Source of the DNA: a bacterium
Lineage (GTDB): Bacteria; Patescibacteria; Dojkabacteria; JAKAPS01; JAJZLI01
Assembly (NCBI GenBank): GCA_021816845.1
Contig: JAKAWT010000001.1
Span: 310,001 to 374,000, forward strand
Length of the DNA stretch: 64,000 nt
Direction of reading: 5' to 3'
In this document: piece by piece, positions 20,405 to 28,337 of the stretch
How positions within the stretch are numbered: the first letter of the stretch is position 1
Layout: the number at the start of each line of letters is the position of its first letter
The notes under the pieces: generated by a model
Database searches by the model: none
What the model saw: only the letters and a program-made list of their open reading frames with translations
What the model was told of the DNA's origin: nothing
Made by a program: the position numbers and the translations under genes

Positions 20405-20413
20405 ATTATATCA
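20405..20413 (-). promoter_or_regulatory. Extended -10 box TGATATAAT
   Basis: On the minus strand, 9 bp before the start codon at 20395, so the mRNA leader would be only about 2-3 nt. Confidence 0.6.
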
Positions 20414-20521
20414 TATAATCCTAAATTGAAATATACCTAATTTTATAGATGATAATAGGGAATATGGCAACATATCATTGATTGATGGTGCCGTAGGTTC
20501 TAGAGCTTGTAGGAAGCTTTA

Positions 20522-20553
20522 AAAATTTTGATGTTATAAGTGAGATATAACAT
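20522..20553 (-). terminator. Probable terminator of uppP
   Basis: ATGTTATA and TATAACAT form a perfect 8-bp stem with a 7-nt loop (20531-20553). On the minus strand the hairpin is followed by CAAAATTTTT. It sits 53 bp beyond the uppP stop. The rest of the 210-bp gap holds tandem repeats and no gene. Confidence 0.55.
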
Positions 20554-20556
20554 TAT

Positions 20557-20616
20557 CTTGGATTAAGATTCTTGGATCCAGATTCTTAGATCCAGATCCT
20601 TGGGGCTAGACTCTTG
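20557..20616. repeat. 14-bp tandem repeat at the uppP 3' end (4.3 units)
   Basis: Units CTTGGATTAAGATT, CTTGGATCCAGATT, CTTAGATCCAGATC and CTTGGGGCTAGACT, then CTTG. The last full unit runs into the uppP stop codon (20606-20608). Confidence 0.85.
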
Positions 20617-21439
20617 TAAAAATAAATACACTTAATATTCCAATTATGACAGAATAATAAGCATATGGTTTTAGAGTTCCTTTTTCAAAGTATTTCATTA
20701 AGAATTTAACTGCAAAATATGCAGTTATACCTGATATAACTCCTCCAAGAAGTGCATACCAAAATGGAGTTAAAGAGTGAGTAGAAAATAAAGAAGGAAC
20801 CTCTAAAAGTCCTGCTGCCAGAATAACTGGAGTTGCCAGCATGAAAGAGAAATAAGCAGCGTCTTCGTGATCTAGGTCATATAAAAGTCCTGCAACCATA
20901 CTAGCTCCAGATCTTGAGATTCCTGGAATTAACGCAAATATTTGAGATATCCCTATAATAATAGTATCAAGAAAACTTAAATCTTCTAATTTCTTTTTTA
21001 GTTTTTTCTTTTTAATTAACATTTCACCTCCATAAAGGATGAATCCATTGACTATTAGAAATATTGCAGCAATTAGAGGATTCTCGAATATCTTCTTTAC
21101 AAATGATGAGAATATAAGACCAATTATTCCTACAGGTATTGTTGCTATAACAAGTTTCCATGCAAAATTTTCTGTTTTATCATTTGACAGTTTCCCATTG
21201 ACTGCAGTTCTAAAAAGAGCAAAAACAATTTCTTTCCATTCTTTATAGAAGAATACTACTAATGCTATAGCAGTACCCACATGTAAAGATACAATGAACG
21301 GAAGAAAAAAAGAGGAACTTTTAGTTACATGTATATTAAGTAGGGATTGTATTATTACAATATGTCCAAGACTGCTTATAGGAAAAAGCTCCGATATGCC
21401 TTGAGAAACACTGATTATGACATCATTTAATATATTCAT
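20606..21439 (-). CDS. uppP: Undecaprenyl-diphosphatase (BacA type)
   Basis: Membrane phosphatase that recycles undecaprenyl pyrophosphate to the monophosphate carrier used for peptidoglycan and surface glycans. At 277 aa it has the standard length, with about eight membrane helices and both catalytic signatures: GISELFPISSLGH (14-26, catalytic Glu17) and PGISRSG (172-178). A Lys-rich cytoplasmic loop lies at about 142-152. Together with uppS at 59693 the window covers both making and recycling of the lipid carrier. Confidence 0.96.
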   Translation of the reverse strand: MNILNDVIISVSQGISELFPISSLGHIVIIQSLLNIHVTKSSSFFLPFIVSLHVGTAIALVVFFYKEWKEIVFALFRTAVNGKLSNDKTENFAWKLVIATIPVGIIGLIFSSFVKKIFENPLIAAIFLIVNGFILYGGEMLIKKKKLKKKLEDLSFLDTIIIGISQIFALIPGISRSGASMVAGLLYDLDHEDAAYFSFMLATPVILAAGLLEVPSLFSTHSLTPFWYALLGGVISGITAYFAVKFLMKYFEKGTLKPYAYYSVIIGILSVFIFTRV

Positions 21440-21499
21440 AGATTGTATCTGTTAAATATTTTTGTTAACATTAAATCATTACTTTATATCATAATATCA

Positions 21500-21733
21500 A
21501 TGAATAAAAAATCTCTGAGGCCAACCCCCATTGTTATTTTCCTTGCTGTAGTTTTTTTGGTTATAACTATCTATTACCTTATTCCTGGATTTAATCATTT
21601 ACTAGTTTTCAATAATCACCCTCAAACATATCAACTTAAGCACGCATTATTATTTTTCATACTTCTTATAATTGATATTGTTTTTGGTAGAATTCTGATT
21701 AATAGGGATAAAGAAACAAAAATCCCTCAATAG
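21500..21733 (+). CDS. Small membrane protein with two helices
   Basis: A 77-aa protein from the ATG at 21500 (MNKKSLRPTP), with two hydrophobic helices (about 11-30 and 48-65) and a charged C-terminus. An in-frame ATG at 21443 only 3 bp from the uppP start is possible, but the stretch in between looks non-coding. No family is recognised. A terminator hairpin overlaps its last codons, supporting a real short transcription unit. Confidence 0.55.
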   Translation: MNKKSLRPTPIVIFLAVVFLVITIYYLIPGFNHLLVFNNHPQTYQLKHALLFFILLIIDIVFGRILINRDKETKIPQ

Positions 21734-21752
21734 ATCTAAGTTGGGATTTTTT
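21718..21752. terminator. Bidirectional intrinsic terminator
   Basis: AAAAATCCC..AA pairs with TTGGGATTTTT around a 10-nt loop, with runs of A on the left and T on the right. It lies between the convergent 77-aa gene and the 173-aa gene, so it can serve both. Confidence 0.7.
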
Positions 21753-21763
21753 AAAATAAGACA

Positions 21764-22285
21764 TTATCTACATAAAGGAACCAGTTTATCAGTTATTCCA
21801 GTTTGTGGTGATGAAAAACAGTATGTATTATTAAGTTCCCAAGTATTATTTTTATTTACAAGATCAAATTCCATTATATTTGTTTGATTCTGATTTTCTA
21901 CTTTTAAAATAGCTATACTTGGTAATTCAGTAACTATGCTTACTTGTGGATTTTCTAAAGCTCCAGATTCCCTTGTGATAGGATTAACGTGGTGTACATT
22001 TTTTATATAAGTTTGCAGTGTAGTTCTAAACTGAGGGGTTATTGGACAAGAGGTATTTTGTATACAGGTATTATATTTTGATAAAATACCTTCTGTTACC
22101 AATATTGGATTTTGATTTGGAATAGATCCAGTTTCTTTTTTTGAAATGGAAGAAGCAGTACTATTTGAGTTTTTATAAACTACAACTTTAGGTTTTTGTA
22201 AAACATTTTGTGCAAACAACAACACAATAATTACCGCTAAAACGATTATTATTATATCTTTTCTGTAAAAATTGATTTTATTCAT
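21764..22285 (-). CDS. Membrane-anchored hypothetical protein
   Basis: A 173-aa protein with a single N-terminal membrane helix (about 11-27) and an outer domain that starts with a Ser/Lys-rich linker and carries four cysteines in pairs. No family is recognised. It lies downstream of a family 2 glycosyltransferase in the same direction with a 43-bp gap, where TGATAGAAT (22303-22311) looks like its own extended -10. Confidence 0.65.
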   Translation of the reverse strand: MNKINFYRKDIIIIVLAVIIVLLFAQNVLQKPKVVVYKNSNSTASSISKKETGSIPNQNPILVTEGILSKYNTCIQNTSCPITPQFRTTLQTYIKNVHHVNPITRESGALENPQVSIVTELPSIAILKVENQNQTNIMEFDLVNKNNTWELNNTYCFSSPQTGITDKLVPLCR

Positions 22286-22328
22286 AATTATCGATCGGGA
22301 CTATTCTATCATATTTCTTATAAAAATT

Positions 22329-23306
22329 TTATCTTCCCAGAATTAGGAATTTAAGTAATCTTTGTGTATAAAGTGTTTTAATACCTAAAAAAACTACAAA
22401 ATTTACTATAAAATTATGATTCTTAAAATAATGTTTTCTGTAGAATATCCACATAGATTTATAACCTGCCATAATCCATCTTTCCTTAGTTTTTCTGTCT
22501 GCTTTAGTATACTTCCTACTTGATTCTTTTATACCTCCAGAAGCTCCTTTATAGTGAAGTATTGATGTTTCTGGATAATACATAATCCTAAAATCCATTT
22601 TTTTTAATCTTAAACATAGATCTATGTCCTCTCCCATGGCCCAAAATGTTTCATCAAAAAGACTAGTCTTTAAGAGGTTAGAATCTTTATTGTCTGCATT
22701 TAATTTTTCAATTGAAGACCTTCTTATGTACATAAATGCTCCTGTACAAGAATCTATCTCTATTTCTTTGTTAGTTGGAGAATCTATATTGTATCCTCTG
22801 AATATTGGGGATATTTTAGATAAATGGAATAATTTCCCAAGACTATTTTTTATTGAAGGGAATTGTCTCATACATGCTTTATCTAGTGTACCATCGGGTA
22901 GTAATACTTTACATGTGGAAAGAGCAACATCTTTGTGTTTCTCCATATAGTTATACATTATATCGCAAGTATCAAGAGATAATTTTGTATCTGGATTTAG
23001 AACTAAGATATATGTACCTTTTGATAATCTATATCCTTGATTATTTGCCTTGGAGAACCCTACATTATCTTCATTTTTTATGTATATAGAGTGCGGAATG
23101 ATGGGTTGATGGTTTTTTTCAAATATTTTGTATGTATCATCATTCCCGTTGTCAATTACTATAACTTCAATCTTTAATTTTGTTGTCTTTATTATTTTAC
23201 CAAGTTCTCTAATGAGGTCTGAAAGGAGATTCTTAACATTATACGTTACTATGATGATTGATAGGTCGATTGATTTTTCTGTATTTCTAATACGAGATTC
23301 CTCCAT
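22329..23306 (-). CDS. Family 2 glycosyltransferase (rhamnosyltransferase-like)
   Basis: A 325-aa GT-A enzyme. The N-terminal part has the nucleotide-sugar fold (IIIVTYNVKNLL at about 18-29, VIVIDNG), the metal-site stretch VLNPDTK near residue 106, and downstream MGEDIDLCLR, the acceptor-side acidic motif of WbbL-type rhamnosyltransferases. The C-terminus holds a hydrophobic, probably membrane-associated helix. It likely adds a deoxyhexose to a lipid-linked surface glycan exported by the adjacent Wzm/Wzt pair. Donor and acceptor are not determined. Confidence 0.88.
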   Translation of the reverse strand: MEESRIRNTEKSIDLSIIIVTYNVKNLLSDLIRELGKIIKTTKLKIEVIVIDNGNDDTYKIFEKNHQPIIPHSIYIKNEDNVGFSKANNQGYRLSKGTYILVLNPDTKLSLDTCDIMYNYMEKHKDVALSTCKVLLPDGTLDKACMRQFPSIKNSLGKLFHLSKISPIFRGYNIDSPTNKEIEIDSCTGAFMYIRRSSIEKLNADNKDSNLLKTSLFDETFWAMGEDIDLCLRLKKMDFRIMYYPETSILHYKGASGGIKESSRKYTKADRKTKERWIMAGYKSMWIFYRKHYFKNHNFIVNFVVFLGIKTLYTQRLLKFLILGR

Positions 23307-23317
23307 AATTCTAGATT

Positions 23318-23326
23318 ATTATATCA
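23318..23326 (-). promoter_or_regulatory. Extended -10 box TGATATAAT
   Basis: On the minus strand, 11 bp before the glycosyltransferase start at 23306; the leader would be about 5 nt. Confidence 0.6.
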
Positions 23327-23329
23327 GAA

Positions 23330-23374
23330 ATCAAGATATGCAATATCAAGATATGCAATATCAAGATATACAGT
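23330..23374. repeat. 15-bp tandem repeat, three units
   Basis: Two identical copies of ATCAAGATATGCAAT and one variant, ATCAAGATATACAGT. They lie immediately upstream of the -10 box of the minus-strand glycosyltransferase, in the place of its -35. Confidence 0.85.
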
Positions 23375-23490
23375 GATAATAATCAAAAATTCTAAAACAG
23401 AAACTAGTCTCACTAGGAATAATTAATATAGTAGAAAATTTTAAAGTTTTTGCTAAACAATTACTCTGTAGTCTAGTCCCTGGATAAATT

Positions 23491-23519
23491 TTCCTTTTAA
23501 ATCAAATTTATCGTATAAT
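23491..23519 (+). promoter_or_regulatory. Promoter of wzm-wzt, probably leaderless
   Basis: Perfect -10 TATAAT (23514-23519) with a weak -35 TTCCTT at 17 bp. The -10 ends 7 bp before the ATG, so transcription would begin at or beside the start codon. Confidence 0.6.
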
Positions 23520-23526
23520 AAAACCT

Positions 23527-24288
23527 ATGAACCAAAATGATAAGGATCTTCTCTTTGAATTTGTAAAAACAGATTTTACGCTTCGCTATAACAATTCTGT
23601 CTTAGGATTTTTATGGGTAGTTATAAAGCCATTATTGATGTTTACAGTTATGTATATTGTATTCTCAATTTTACTTGGAAATTCTGTAAAATATTATGCT
23701 CTCTATCTTTTAATAGGTATTATGATGTATAACTTTTTTAATGAAGTGACTGTAAATGGTCTAAATTCTTTGGTTCAAAAAAAAGATGTTATGCTAAAAG
23801 TCAATTTTAAAAGACATTTAGCCGTTATAGGAGCAACTTTGATTGCAGTCATAAATCTGTTTTTTAATCTTCTGGTTGCTATAGTATTTTTTGCATACAA
23901 TAGAGTCTTACCAAACTTTCAAGATTTAGCAGTGTTTCTATTTTGTATAATAGCTTTGTACATACTTGGTCTTGCAGTTGCTTTTCTAATCAGTATTCTA
24001 TATGTTAAATTTAGAGATTTACAACATATATGGGAAATATTGATGCTTGTAGTTTTTTATCTTACACCAATAGTGTATCCAATATCTCTAATAAAAGGTA
24101 AGGCTCAGTATCTTATTGATGCAAATCCATTAACTCATATATTAAATTTTGCAAGAGAAGCTTTAATTTATAATAAATTCTTATCTGTAGAGTCAACATT
24201 AGTTATATTCGTATTGTCTCTAATTTTTCTTTATATAACCTATCATTTTTTTGAAAGGAGTATTAAAAAGATTGCAGAAGAATTTTAA
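23527..24288 (+). CDS. wzm: Polysaccharide ABC exporter, permease (Wzm/TagG type)
   Basis: A 253-aa ABC-2 family inner-membrane permease with about six helices. The N-terminal segment FTLRYNNSVLGFLWVVIKPLL is the amphipathic gate region typical of Wzm/TagG/RfbA permeases, and KGKAQYLIDANPLTHIL is their usual loop before the last helices. It pairs with the following ATPase to export undecaprenyl-linked polysaccharide. Transcription probably starts at the start codon itself. Its last codons overlap a duplicated 14-bp unit. Confidence 0.93.
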   Translation: MNQNDKDLLFEFVKTDFTLRYNNSVLGFLWVVIKPLLMFTVMYIVFSILLGNSVKYYALYLLIGIMMYNFFNEVTVNGLNSLVQKKDVMLKVNFKRHLAVIGATLIAVINLFFNLLVAIVFFAYNRVLPNFQDLAVFLFCIIALYILGLAVAFLISILYVKFRDLQHIWEILMLVVFYLTPIVYPISLIKGKAQYLIDANPLTHILNFAREALIYNKFLSVESTLVIFVLSLIFLYITYHFFERSIKKIAEEF

Positions 24289-24310
24289 CTCTGGAGTTTT
24301 AACTCTGGAG
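24283..24310. repeat. 14-bp tandem duplication at the wzm 3' end
   Basis: Two exact copies of TTTTAACTCTGGAG, the first containing the wzm stop codon. It shares its period, but not its sequence, with the GATCC repeats elsewhere. Confidence 0.85.
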
Positions 24311-24325
24311 CTTTAAATAAATATT

Positions 24326-25510
24326 ATGGAAGACAGTGTAATAGAAGTAAAAAATATAGAAAAAGAATTTAAAATTCCTCAAGAGAGGAAGACGCAGCTT
24401 AAAGAGCATTTTATACACCCATTCAAGAAGACTAAATACATTGAATTCAAAGCTCTATCAGACATATCCTTTGACGTTAAGAAAGGAGAATTTTTAGGGA
24501 TTATAGGGAGGAATGGTTCTGGGAAGAGTACACTTTTAAAAATAATAGCTGGGATTTATCTTCCAGATAAAGGTACAGTTAAAACTAAAGGTAAACTTAT
24601 CCCTTATCTAGAATTAGGTGTTGGCTTTAATATGGAACTTACTGCAATTGAGAATATATATCTGAATGGAGTAATTTTAGGTATACCTAAAGAAGAGCTT
24701 AAAAGAACATATAAATCTATTATTGAATTTGCAGGAGTAGAAGGATTTGAAGAGACACAACTTAAAAATTATTCTTCTGGAATGCAAGTAAGACTAGCTT
24801 TCGCAATAGCAATACAGGCAAAAGGAGACGTATATTTATTGGATGAAGTCTTAGCAGTAGGGGATAATGCTTTCCAACAAAAATGTTTTAACACTTTCAG
24901 AGAGTTTAAAAAAGAGGGGAAAACAATAATTTTTGTCTCACATGCGATGGGGGCCATAGAAGAATTTTGTGATAGAGTAATACTTATTGATAAAGGAAAG
25001 ATACAGAAAGAAGGGAATCCTTTTGATGTTGTTAAAAAATATGGGGATATGTCAATTCTAAATGATGCAAAGAGAAAAGGTATAGAGTCAAATGATAGTA
25101 TTGGACTCCAATCTGTAAAACTTTTGGATTCTAAGATGTCAGAAAATATCAGTTTTAACTTTGAGGATAAACTTACGATTAGACTTATATATAAACTTAA
25201 TGATGAGGTACAAGATCCCATATTTACAATAGTTTTAACAAGAAACGATGGTGTGGTTGTAGCATCCACAACAAGTAAGGATTCAAAATCTAAAATAGGG
25301 GCAATTTCAGGCGAAGGATATGTTGATTTTACCATTGATAAAATTAAATTATTTGCTGGTGTGTATTCTCTTACAGCCGTTTTATATAACAGGGATTTTG
25401 AAAACCCTATATCTTCACTAGATAATACTCCTCCATTTAATATATTCTCAACAAGAGATACTCAGGTTGGTATTTTTGAGATTGATGGAGAGTGGAAATC
25501 TCAAGCTTAA
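24326..25510 (+). CDS. wzt: Polysaccharide ABC exporter, ATPase with Wzt C-terminal domain
   Basis: A 394-aa protein. The N-terminal ABC ATPase has Walker A GRNGSGKST (61-69), the signature YSSGMQ and Walker B YLLDE. Residues from about 260 form a C-terminal beta-sandwich of the Wzt type (RLIYKLN, FTIVLTRNDG), which in known Wzt proteins reads the terminal modification of the glycan before export. It lies 37 bp behind wzm and shares its promoter. The recognition domain predicts that the exported polymer carries a specific non-reducing-end cap. Confidence 0.95.
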   Translation: MEDSVIEVKNIEKEFKIPQERKTQLKEHFIHPFKKTKYIEFKALSDISFDVKKGEFLGIIGRNGSGKSTLLKIIAGIYLPDKGTVKTKGKLIPYLELGVGFNMELTAIENIYLNGVILGIPKEELKRTYKSIIEFAGVEGFEETQLKNYSSGMQVRLAFAIAIQAKGDVYLLDEVLAVGDNAFQQKCFNTFREFKKEGKTIIFVSHAMGAIEEFCDRVILIDKGKIQKEGNPFDVVKKYGDMSILNDAKRKGIESNDSIGLQSVKLLDSKMSENISFNFEDKLTIRLIYKLNDEVQDPIFTIVLTRNDGVVVASTTSKDSKSKIGAISGEGYVDFTIDKIKLFAGVYSLTAVLYNRDFENPISSLDNTPPFNIFSTRDTQVGIFEIDGEWKSQA

Positions 25511-25546
25511 CATTATAGTAACTTATGATGGATTAGATAAAGTGTC

Positions 25547-25577
25547 ACATATTCATTATATAAATGTGTGAATATGT
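25547..25577. terminator. Hairpin between convergent wzt and glycosyltransferase
   Basis: ACATATTCA and TGAATATGT form a perfect 9-bp stem with a 13-nt loop; only a weak T-run (TATTTTATT) follows. It is well placed to end the wzm-wzt transcript. Confidence 0.5.
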
Positions 25578-25623
25578 AACTATTTTATTACAGATTTTAA
25601 TATTAGGATATATCTAAATTTTA

Positions 25624-26430
25624 TCAAGTTTTAAAAAGTAGTATTAAATATGTTTTTGTAAATTTTATGTTTCTTATCATATATATAGGGAATTTCAGGG
25701 TATCATACATTTTGGCTATATATATAACTTTCCTACTCCTATATTTTCTTAAAAATTTGTATTTATTAATAAAAGAAAGTTTCAGGTTCATAAAATTGTT
25801 TGGATTCCCTCTAAGGTGTATAGACTCTGCACTTCTTATAAAATAATTTTTATACCCAGCCTTTCTTATTTTGACACCTAAGTCTAAATCCTCATAATAT
25901 GAGACGTAGGTAGAGTCAAACAACCTACATTTTAAGATTACAGATTTTCTGTATACACATGCTGCTGCACAGCAAGCAAGAATTTCTTTATTCTCTCTTG
26001 GGATTCTTTTTATGTCGTTTGCAGAGAATCCAAAATTTAGATATATCCCACAAGAGTCTATTTTCGTTTTCTGCAGATTTCTATAATAAATGCCTTGACA
26101 AGATCCAACCATGGGATTTTTATCCATAAATTTTACTATATTCTCCACATAAGATAATGATAGATAGGCATCATGATTAAGTGTAAGAATATATTCTCCT
26201 CGGGCTAGTTTTATACCTTGGTTATTTGCTTTTGAAAACCCTGTATTCTTACTGTTCTCAATTAATGTGAATTTATAATTCATCCTTGACAGTATTCTCT
26301 TTGTACTATCTGTTGATCCATTATCAATAATTATTATTTCTATATTTTTGTAAGTTTGTTTTAGAACCCTTACAAGAGTCTCGCGTATATATTTCTCGCT
26401 GTTGAATGTTACTAATATTACACTTACCAT
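25624..26430 (-). CDS. Family 2 glycosyltransferase
   Basis: A 268-aa GT-A enzyme with the N-terminal fold motif VILVTFNSEKYI, the nucleotide-binding stretch IIIIDNGSTDS, the metal-site region LTLNHDAY (Asp near 87) and the downstream acidic motif YYEDLDLGVK. It resembles the 22329 enzyme and probably acts on the same surface glycan. The short C-terminus has basic residues that may contact the membrane. It is transcribed alone towards wzt. Confidence 0.87.
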   Translation of the reverse strand: MVSVILVTFNSEKYIRETLVRVLKQTYKNIEIIIIDNGSTDSTKRILSRMNYKFTLIENSKNTGFSKANNQGIKLARGEYILTLNHDAYLSLSYVENIVKFMDKNPMVGSCQGIYYRNLQKTKIDSCGIYLNFGFSANDIKRIPRENKEILACCAAACVYRKSVILKCRLFDSTYVSYYEDLDLGVKIRKAGYKNYFIRSAESIHLRGNPNNFMNLKLSFINKYKFLRKYRSRKVIYIAKMYDTLKFPIYMIRNIKFTKTYLILLFKT

Positions 26431-26437
26431 ATTTTCT

Positions 26438-26446
26438 ATTATATCA
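26438..26446 (-). promoter_or_regulatory. Extended -10 box TGATATAAT, leaderless gene
   Basis: On the minus strand. The -10 ends 7 bp before the start codon at 26430, so the transcript should begin at or next to the ATG. Confidence 0.62.
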
Positions 26447-26501
26447 GTATTATATAATCTGACTTAATCTTATAGAAATATAGTATATTTGTCCATGTTG
26501 G

Positions 26502-26510
26502 TGGTATAAT
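26502..26510 (+). promoter_or_regulatory. Extended -10 promoter of C39-like gene 1
   Basis: TGGTATAAT. Unlike most genes here, the leader would be about 55 nt and ends in a strong Shine-Dalgarno sequence (AAGGAGTGG, 26561-26569). Confidence 0.55.
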
Positions 26511-26572
26511 GTCGATGTTCTTTAAAAATTGAAGACAGAATAAATAACGATATATACAAAAAGGAGTGGAAG

Positions 26573-27964
26573 ATGCGTAGGTTCACAGTGTTGGTATTGT
26601 TGGTGTTAGTTTCTGTAGTAAGCGTTTTTACTATGCAAGAGTCAGGGAGGATTAGTACAAATTATAAGACCAAGGTAACTACAAAAAACCTTGATTACAA
26701 TGATCTCTGTTCAATACAAACGACGATAACTCCCAATGATGCCTCTTGGGGATCAAGTATCAACTTGCAGGCAGTAGATAGATGTCACGGTGGATCATTT
26801 TCCTTTTTTGAACGTTCAGGAACCAGTGGTCCTTGGACTCCAATAAGAGGTTGGGGAAGTGGAAGCTTAGTTTGGAATACTGGGATAAGTAGTGTTAGTG
26901 GAAGGATAGAATTTCTTGTCTTTTGGTGGAATAACTCTCCAACGATACAAGAGATCCTAAACTACAATATTAGTCCATGTACCCCCCAGACAACGAGTCC
27001 TACTAGTTTAGGCTATTCAACGCTTGTTGCTTCACCACTCAATGCAATCGTGGGATCTAATGTTACTCTTCAAGCTACTAGTTCATGTCCAGACACAATG
27101 TTCGCTTTCTTTATGAGGAGAAGTTCTAGTTCACACTGGAATCTGATCCGTAATTGGGGAACTGGGAATTTTGTTTGGAACACATCTGGTAGTGCAAGTG
27201 GCCCGATACAGTTTCTAGCATGGGCTGGTGAAAACAAAGCCTCTTATGCACAATTAGAAACAAACTATACTCTGAGTCCGCGACCTCCTTCTCAAAAGCC
27301 TGTATCTAATCCTGTATCAACGTCACCTCCTTCTGTACCTTTAAGTTGGCATGTTAGCGGGGTGATATATCATTCTCAGATATACACTGAAGATTGCGAA
27401 ACAGCTTCTCTCCAAATGGCATTAAACCATGAGGGAATATACGATTCGCAACCAGCCTTGCTTGGTCTTGAGAATGTACAAGAACAGGGTCCTGTGATGG
27501 ATGGATCAACAATCGTAAAGTGGGGAGATCCGTACACATCTTTTGTTGGAAATCCTAATGGAGAGCAACTTACCGCTATACCTACTGGGTATGGAACCTA
27601 CTATAGCAATATAGCACGTGTTGCTGCAGCTGTAGGAGGCAATGTAATATGGTCTGGAACTGGACTGACTATCTCTTCAGTGCTTTCATACATAAAAGAG
27701 AATCATCCAGTGATAGCATGGGTGGACGATAACAATAGTGGAGTACTACAATACTCTCCACTGAACTATTGGACCGCCTTTGATGGTAGGTCTATAGAGT
27801 ACCCTAGGTATGGCAACGAACACAACGTTTTGGTAGTTGGTGCGACAGCAAATTCAGTGTTGATCTATAATCCTTTAGGGTTTATTGGACCAGAGTGGAT
27901 CAGCATTGGAACCTTCGAAAACACTTTTGCAACCTTTGGTAACATGGCAGTGGTGCTGAGCTAA
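26573..27964 (+). CDS. Secreted C39-like cysteine peptidase with two repeated N-terminal domains
   Basis: A 463-aa exported protein: signal peptide (about 1-21); two copies of an approximately 90-residue beta-type domain (about 46-133 and 147-232, sharing FWNTG/VWNTSG and GRIEFL/GPIQFL); a Pro/Ser linker (about 235-258); then a C39-like papain-fold domain with Cys275 (TEDCETASL), His417 (NEHNVLVVG) and Asn433. The family cleaves peptides; the substrate is unknown. It is richer in G+C than the genes around it (37-45% in three 60-base lines I counted, against roughly 20-30% in the glycan cluster) and has a strong Shine-Dalgarno sequence, both suggesting recent transfer. Confidence 0.8.
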   Translation: MRRFTVLVLLVLVSVVSVFTMQESGRISTNYKTKVTTKNLDYNDLCSIQTTITPNDASWGSSINLQAVDRCHGGSFSFFERSGTSGPWTPIRGWGSGSLVWNTGISSVSGRIEFLVFWWNNSPTIQEILNYNISPCTPQTTSPTSLGYSTLVASPLNAIVGSNVTLQATSSCPDTMFAFFMRRSSSSHWNLIRNWGTGNFVWNTSGSASGPIQFLAWAGENKASYAQLETNYTLSPRPPSQKPVSNPVSTSPPSVPLSWHVSGVIYHSQIYTEDCETASLQMALNHEGIYDSQPALLGLENVQEQGPVMDGSTIVKWGDPYTSFVGNPNGEQLTAIPTGYGTYYSNIARVAAAVGGNVIWSGTGLTISSVLSYIKENHPVIAWVDDNNSGVLQYSPLNYWTAFDGRSIEYPRYGNEHNVLVVGATANSVLIYNPLGFIGPEWISIGTFENTFATFGNMAVVLS

Positions 27965-28083
27965 AGATAAGTGTCTTTGAAATCAAGATTTGTGAATACA
28001 TCCAACTACAAAAGGAGAAGTCTGTCTTCAAAAAACTCAGCTAGTTCTGGTTGAAGTTAGTCGTGCAATCACGAATCTCTTTT

Positions 28084-28216
28084 CAGGTTGGCTGAAGGAA
28101 AAAAGAGAGAGAGAGGAGCGTTCTTTGGAGTTTTAGGGTTATTGAACCTGGGCTTATGCCTTTGGATTTAATCCACAAAACACTCCTAGAACGCCTCCTC
28201 TCTCCTCACGACCTCT
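28084..28216. ncRNA. Candidate structured RNA or large terminator
   Basis: Arms at 28103-28136 and 28173-28207 pair over about 30 positions with a few bulges (cores GAGCGTTCT and AGAACGC, GAGAGAGAGGA and CCTCTCTCC). A further helix (AGGTTG with CGACCT) closes the base, and small hairpins (GGGCTTATGCC, GGATTTAATCC) sit in the loop. It lies in the 373-bp gap behind the first C39-like gene and is G+C-rich like that gene. No known RNA family was recognised. The rest of the gap holds two small hairpins (near 28045 and 28070) and the next promoter. Confidence 0.4.
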
Positions 28217-28276
28217 CAAAATTAATCAATAAAAAGTCTTAAATACTTGTTTATACGTTTGTTTTCTAATAAATAG

Positions 28277-28285
28277 TGATATAAT
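28277..28285 (+). promoter_or_regulatory. Extended -10 box TGATATAAT of C39-like gene 2
   Basis: Transcription would start near 28292. This rules out the upstream TTG start at 28287 and supports the ATG at 28338. Confidence 0.55.
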
Positions 28286-28337
28286 TTTGCTATTGGATTC
28301 TATAGTATATTTTAGATTCAATGTTTGCTATTTATTT

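Noticed and set aside
26529..28031. Insertion sequence around the first C39-like gene
   Set aside because: No transposase is present and the 11-bp inverted match lacks visible target duplications, so it is kept only as a possible cassette.
28287..28337. TTG start for the second C39-like protein
   Set aside because: It lies 1 bp behind the -10 box, before the expected transcription start; the ATG at 28338 gives a normal N-terminus.
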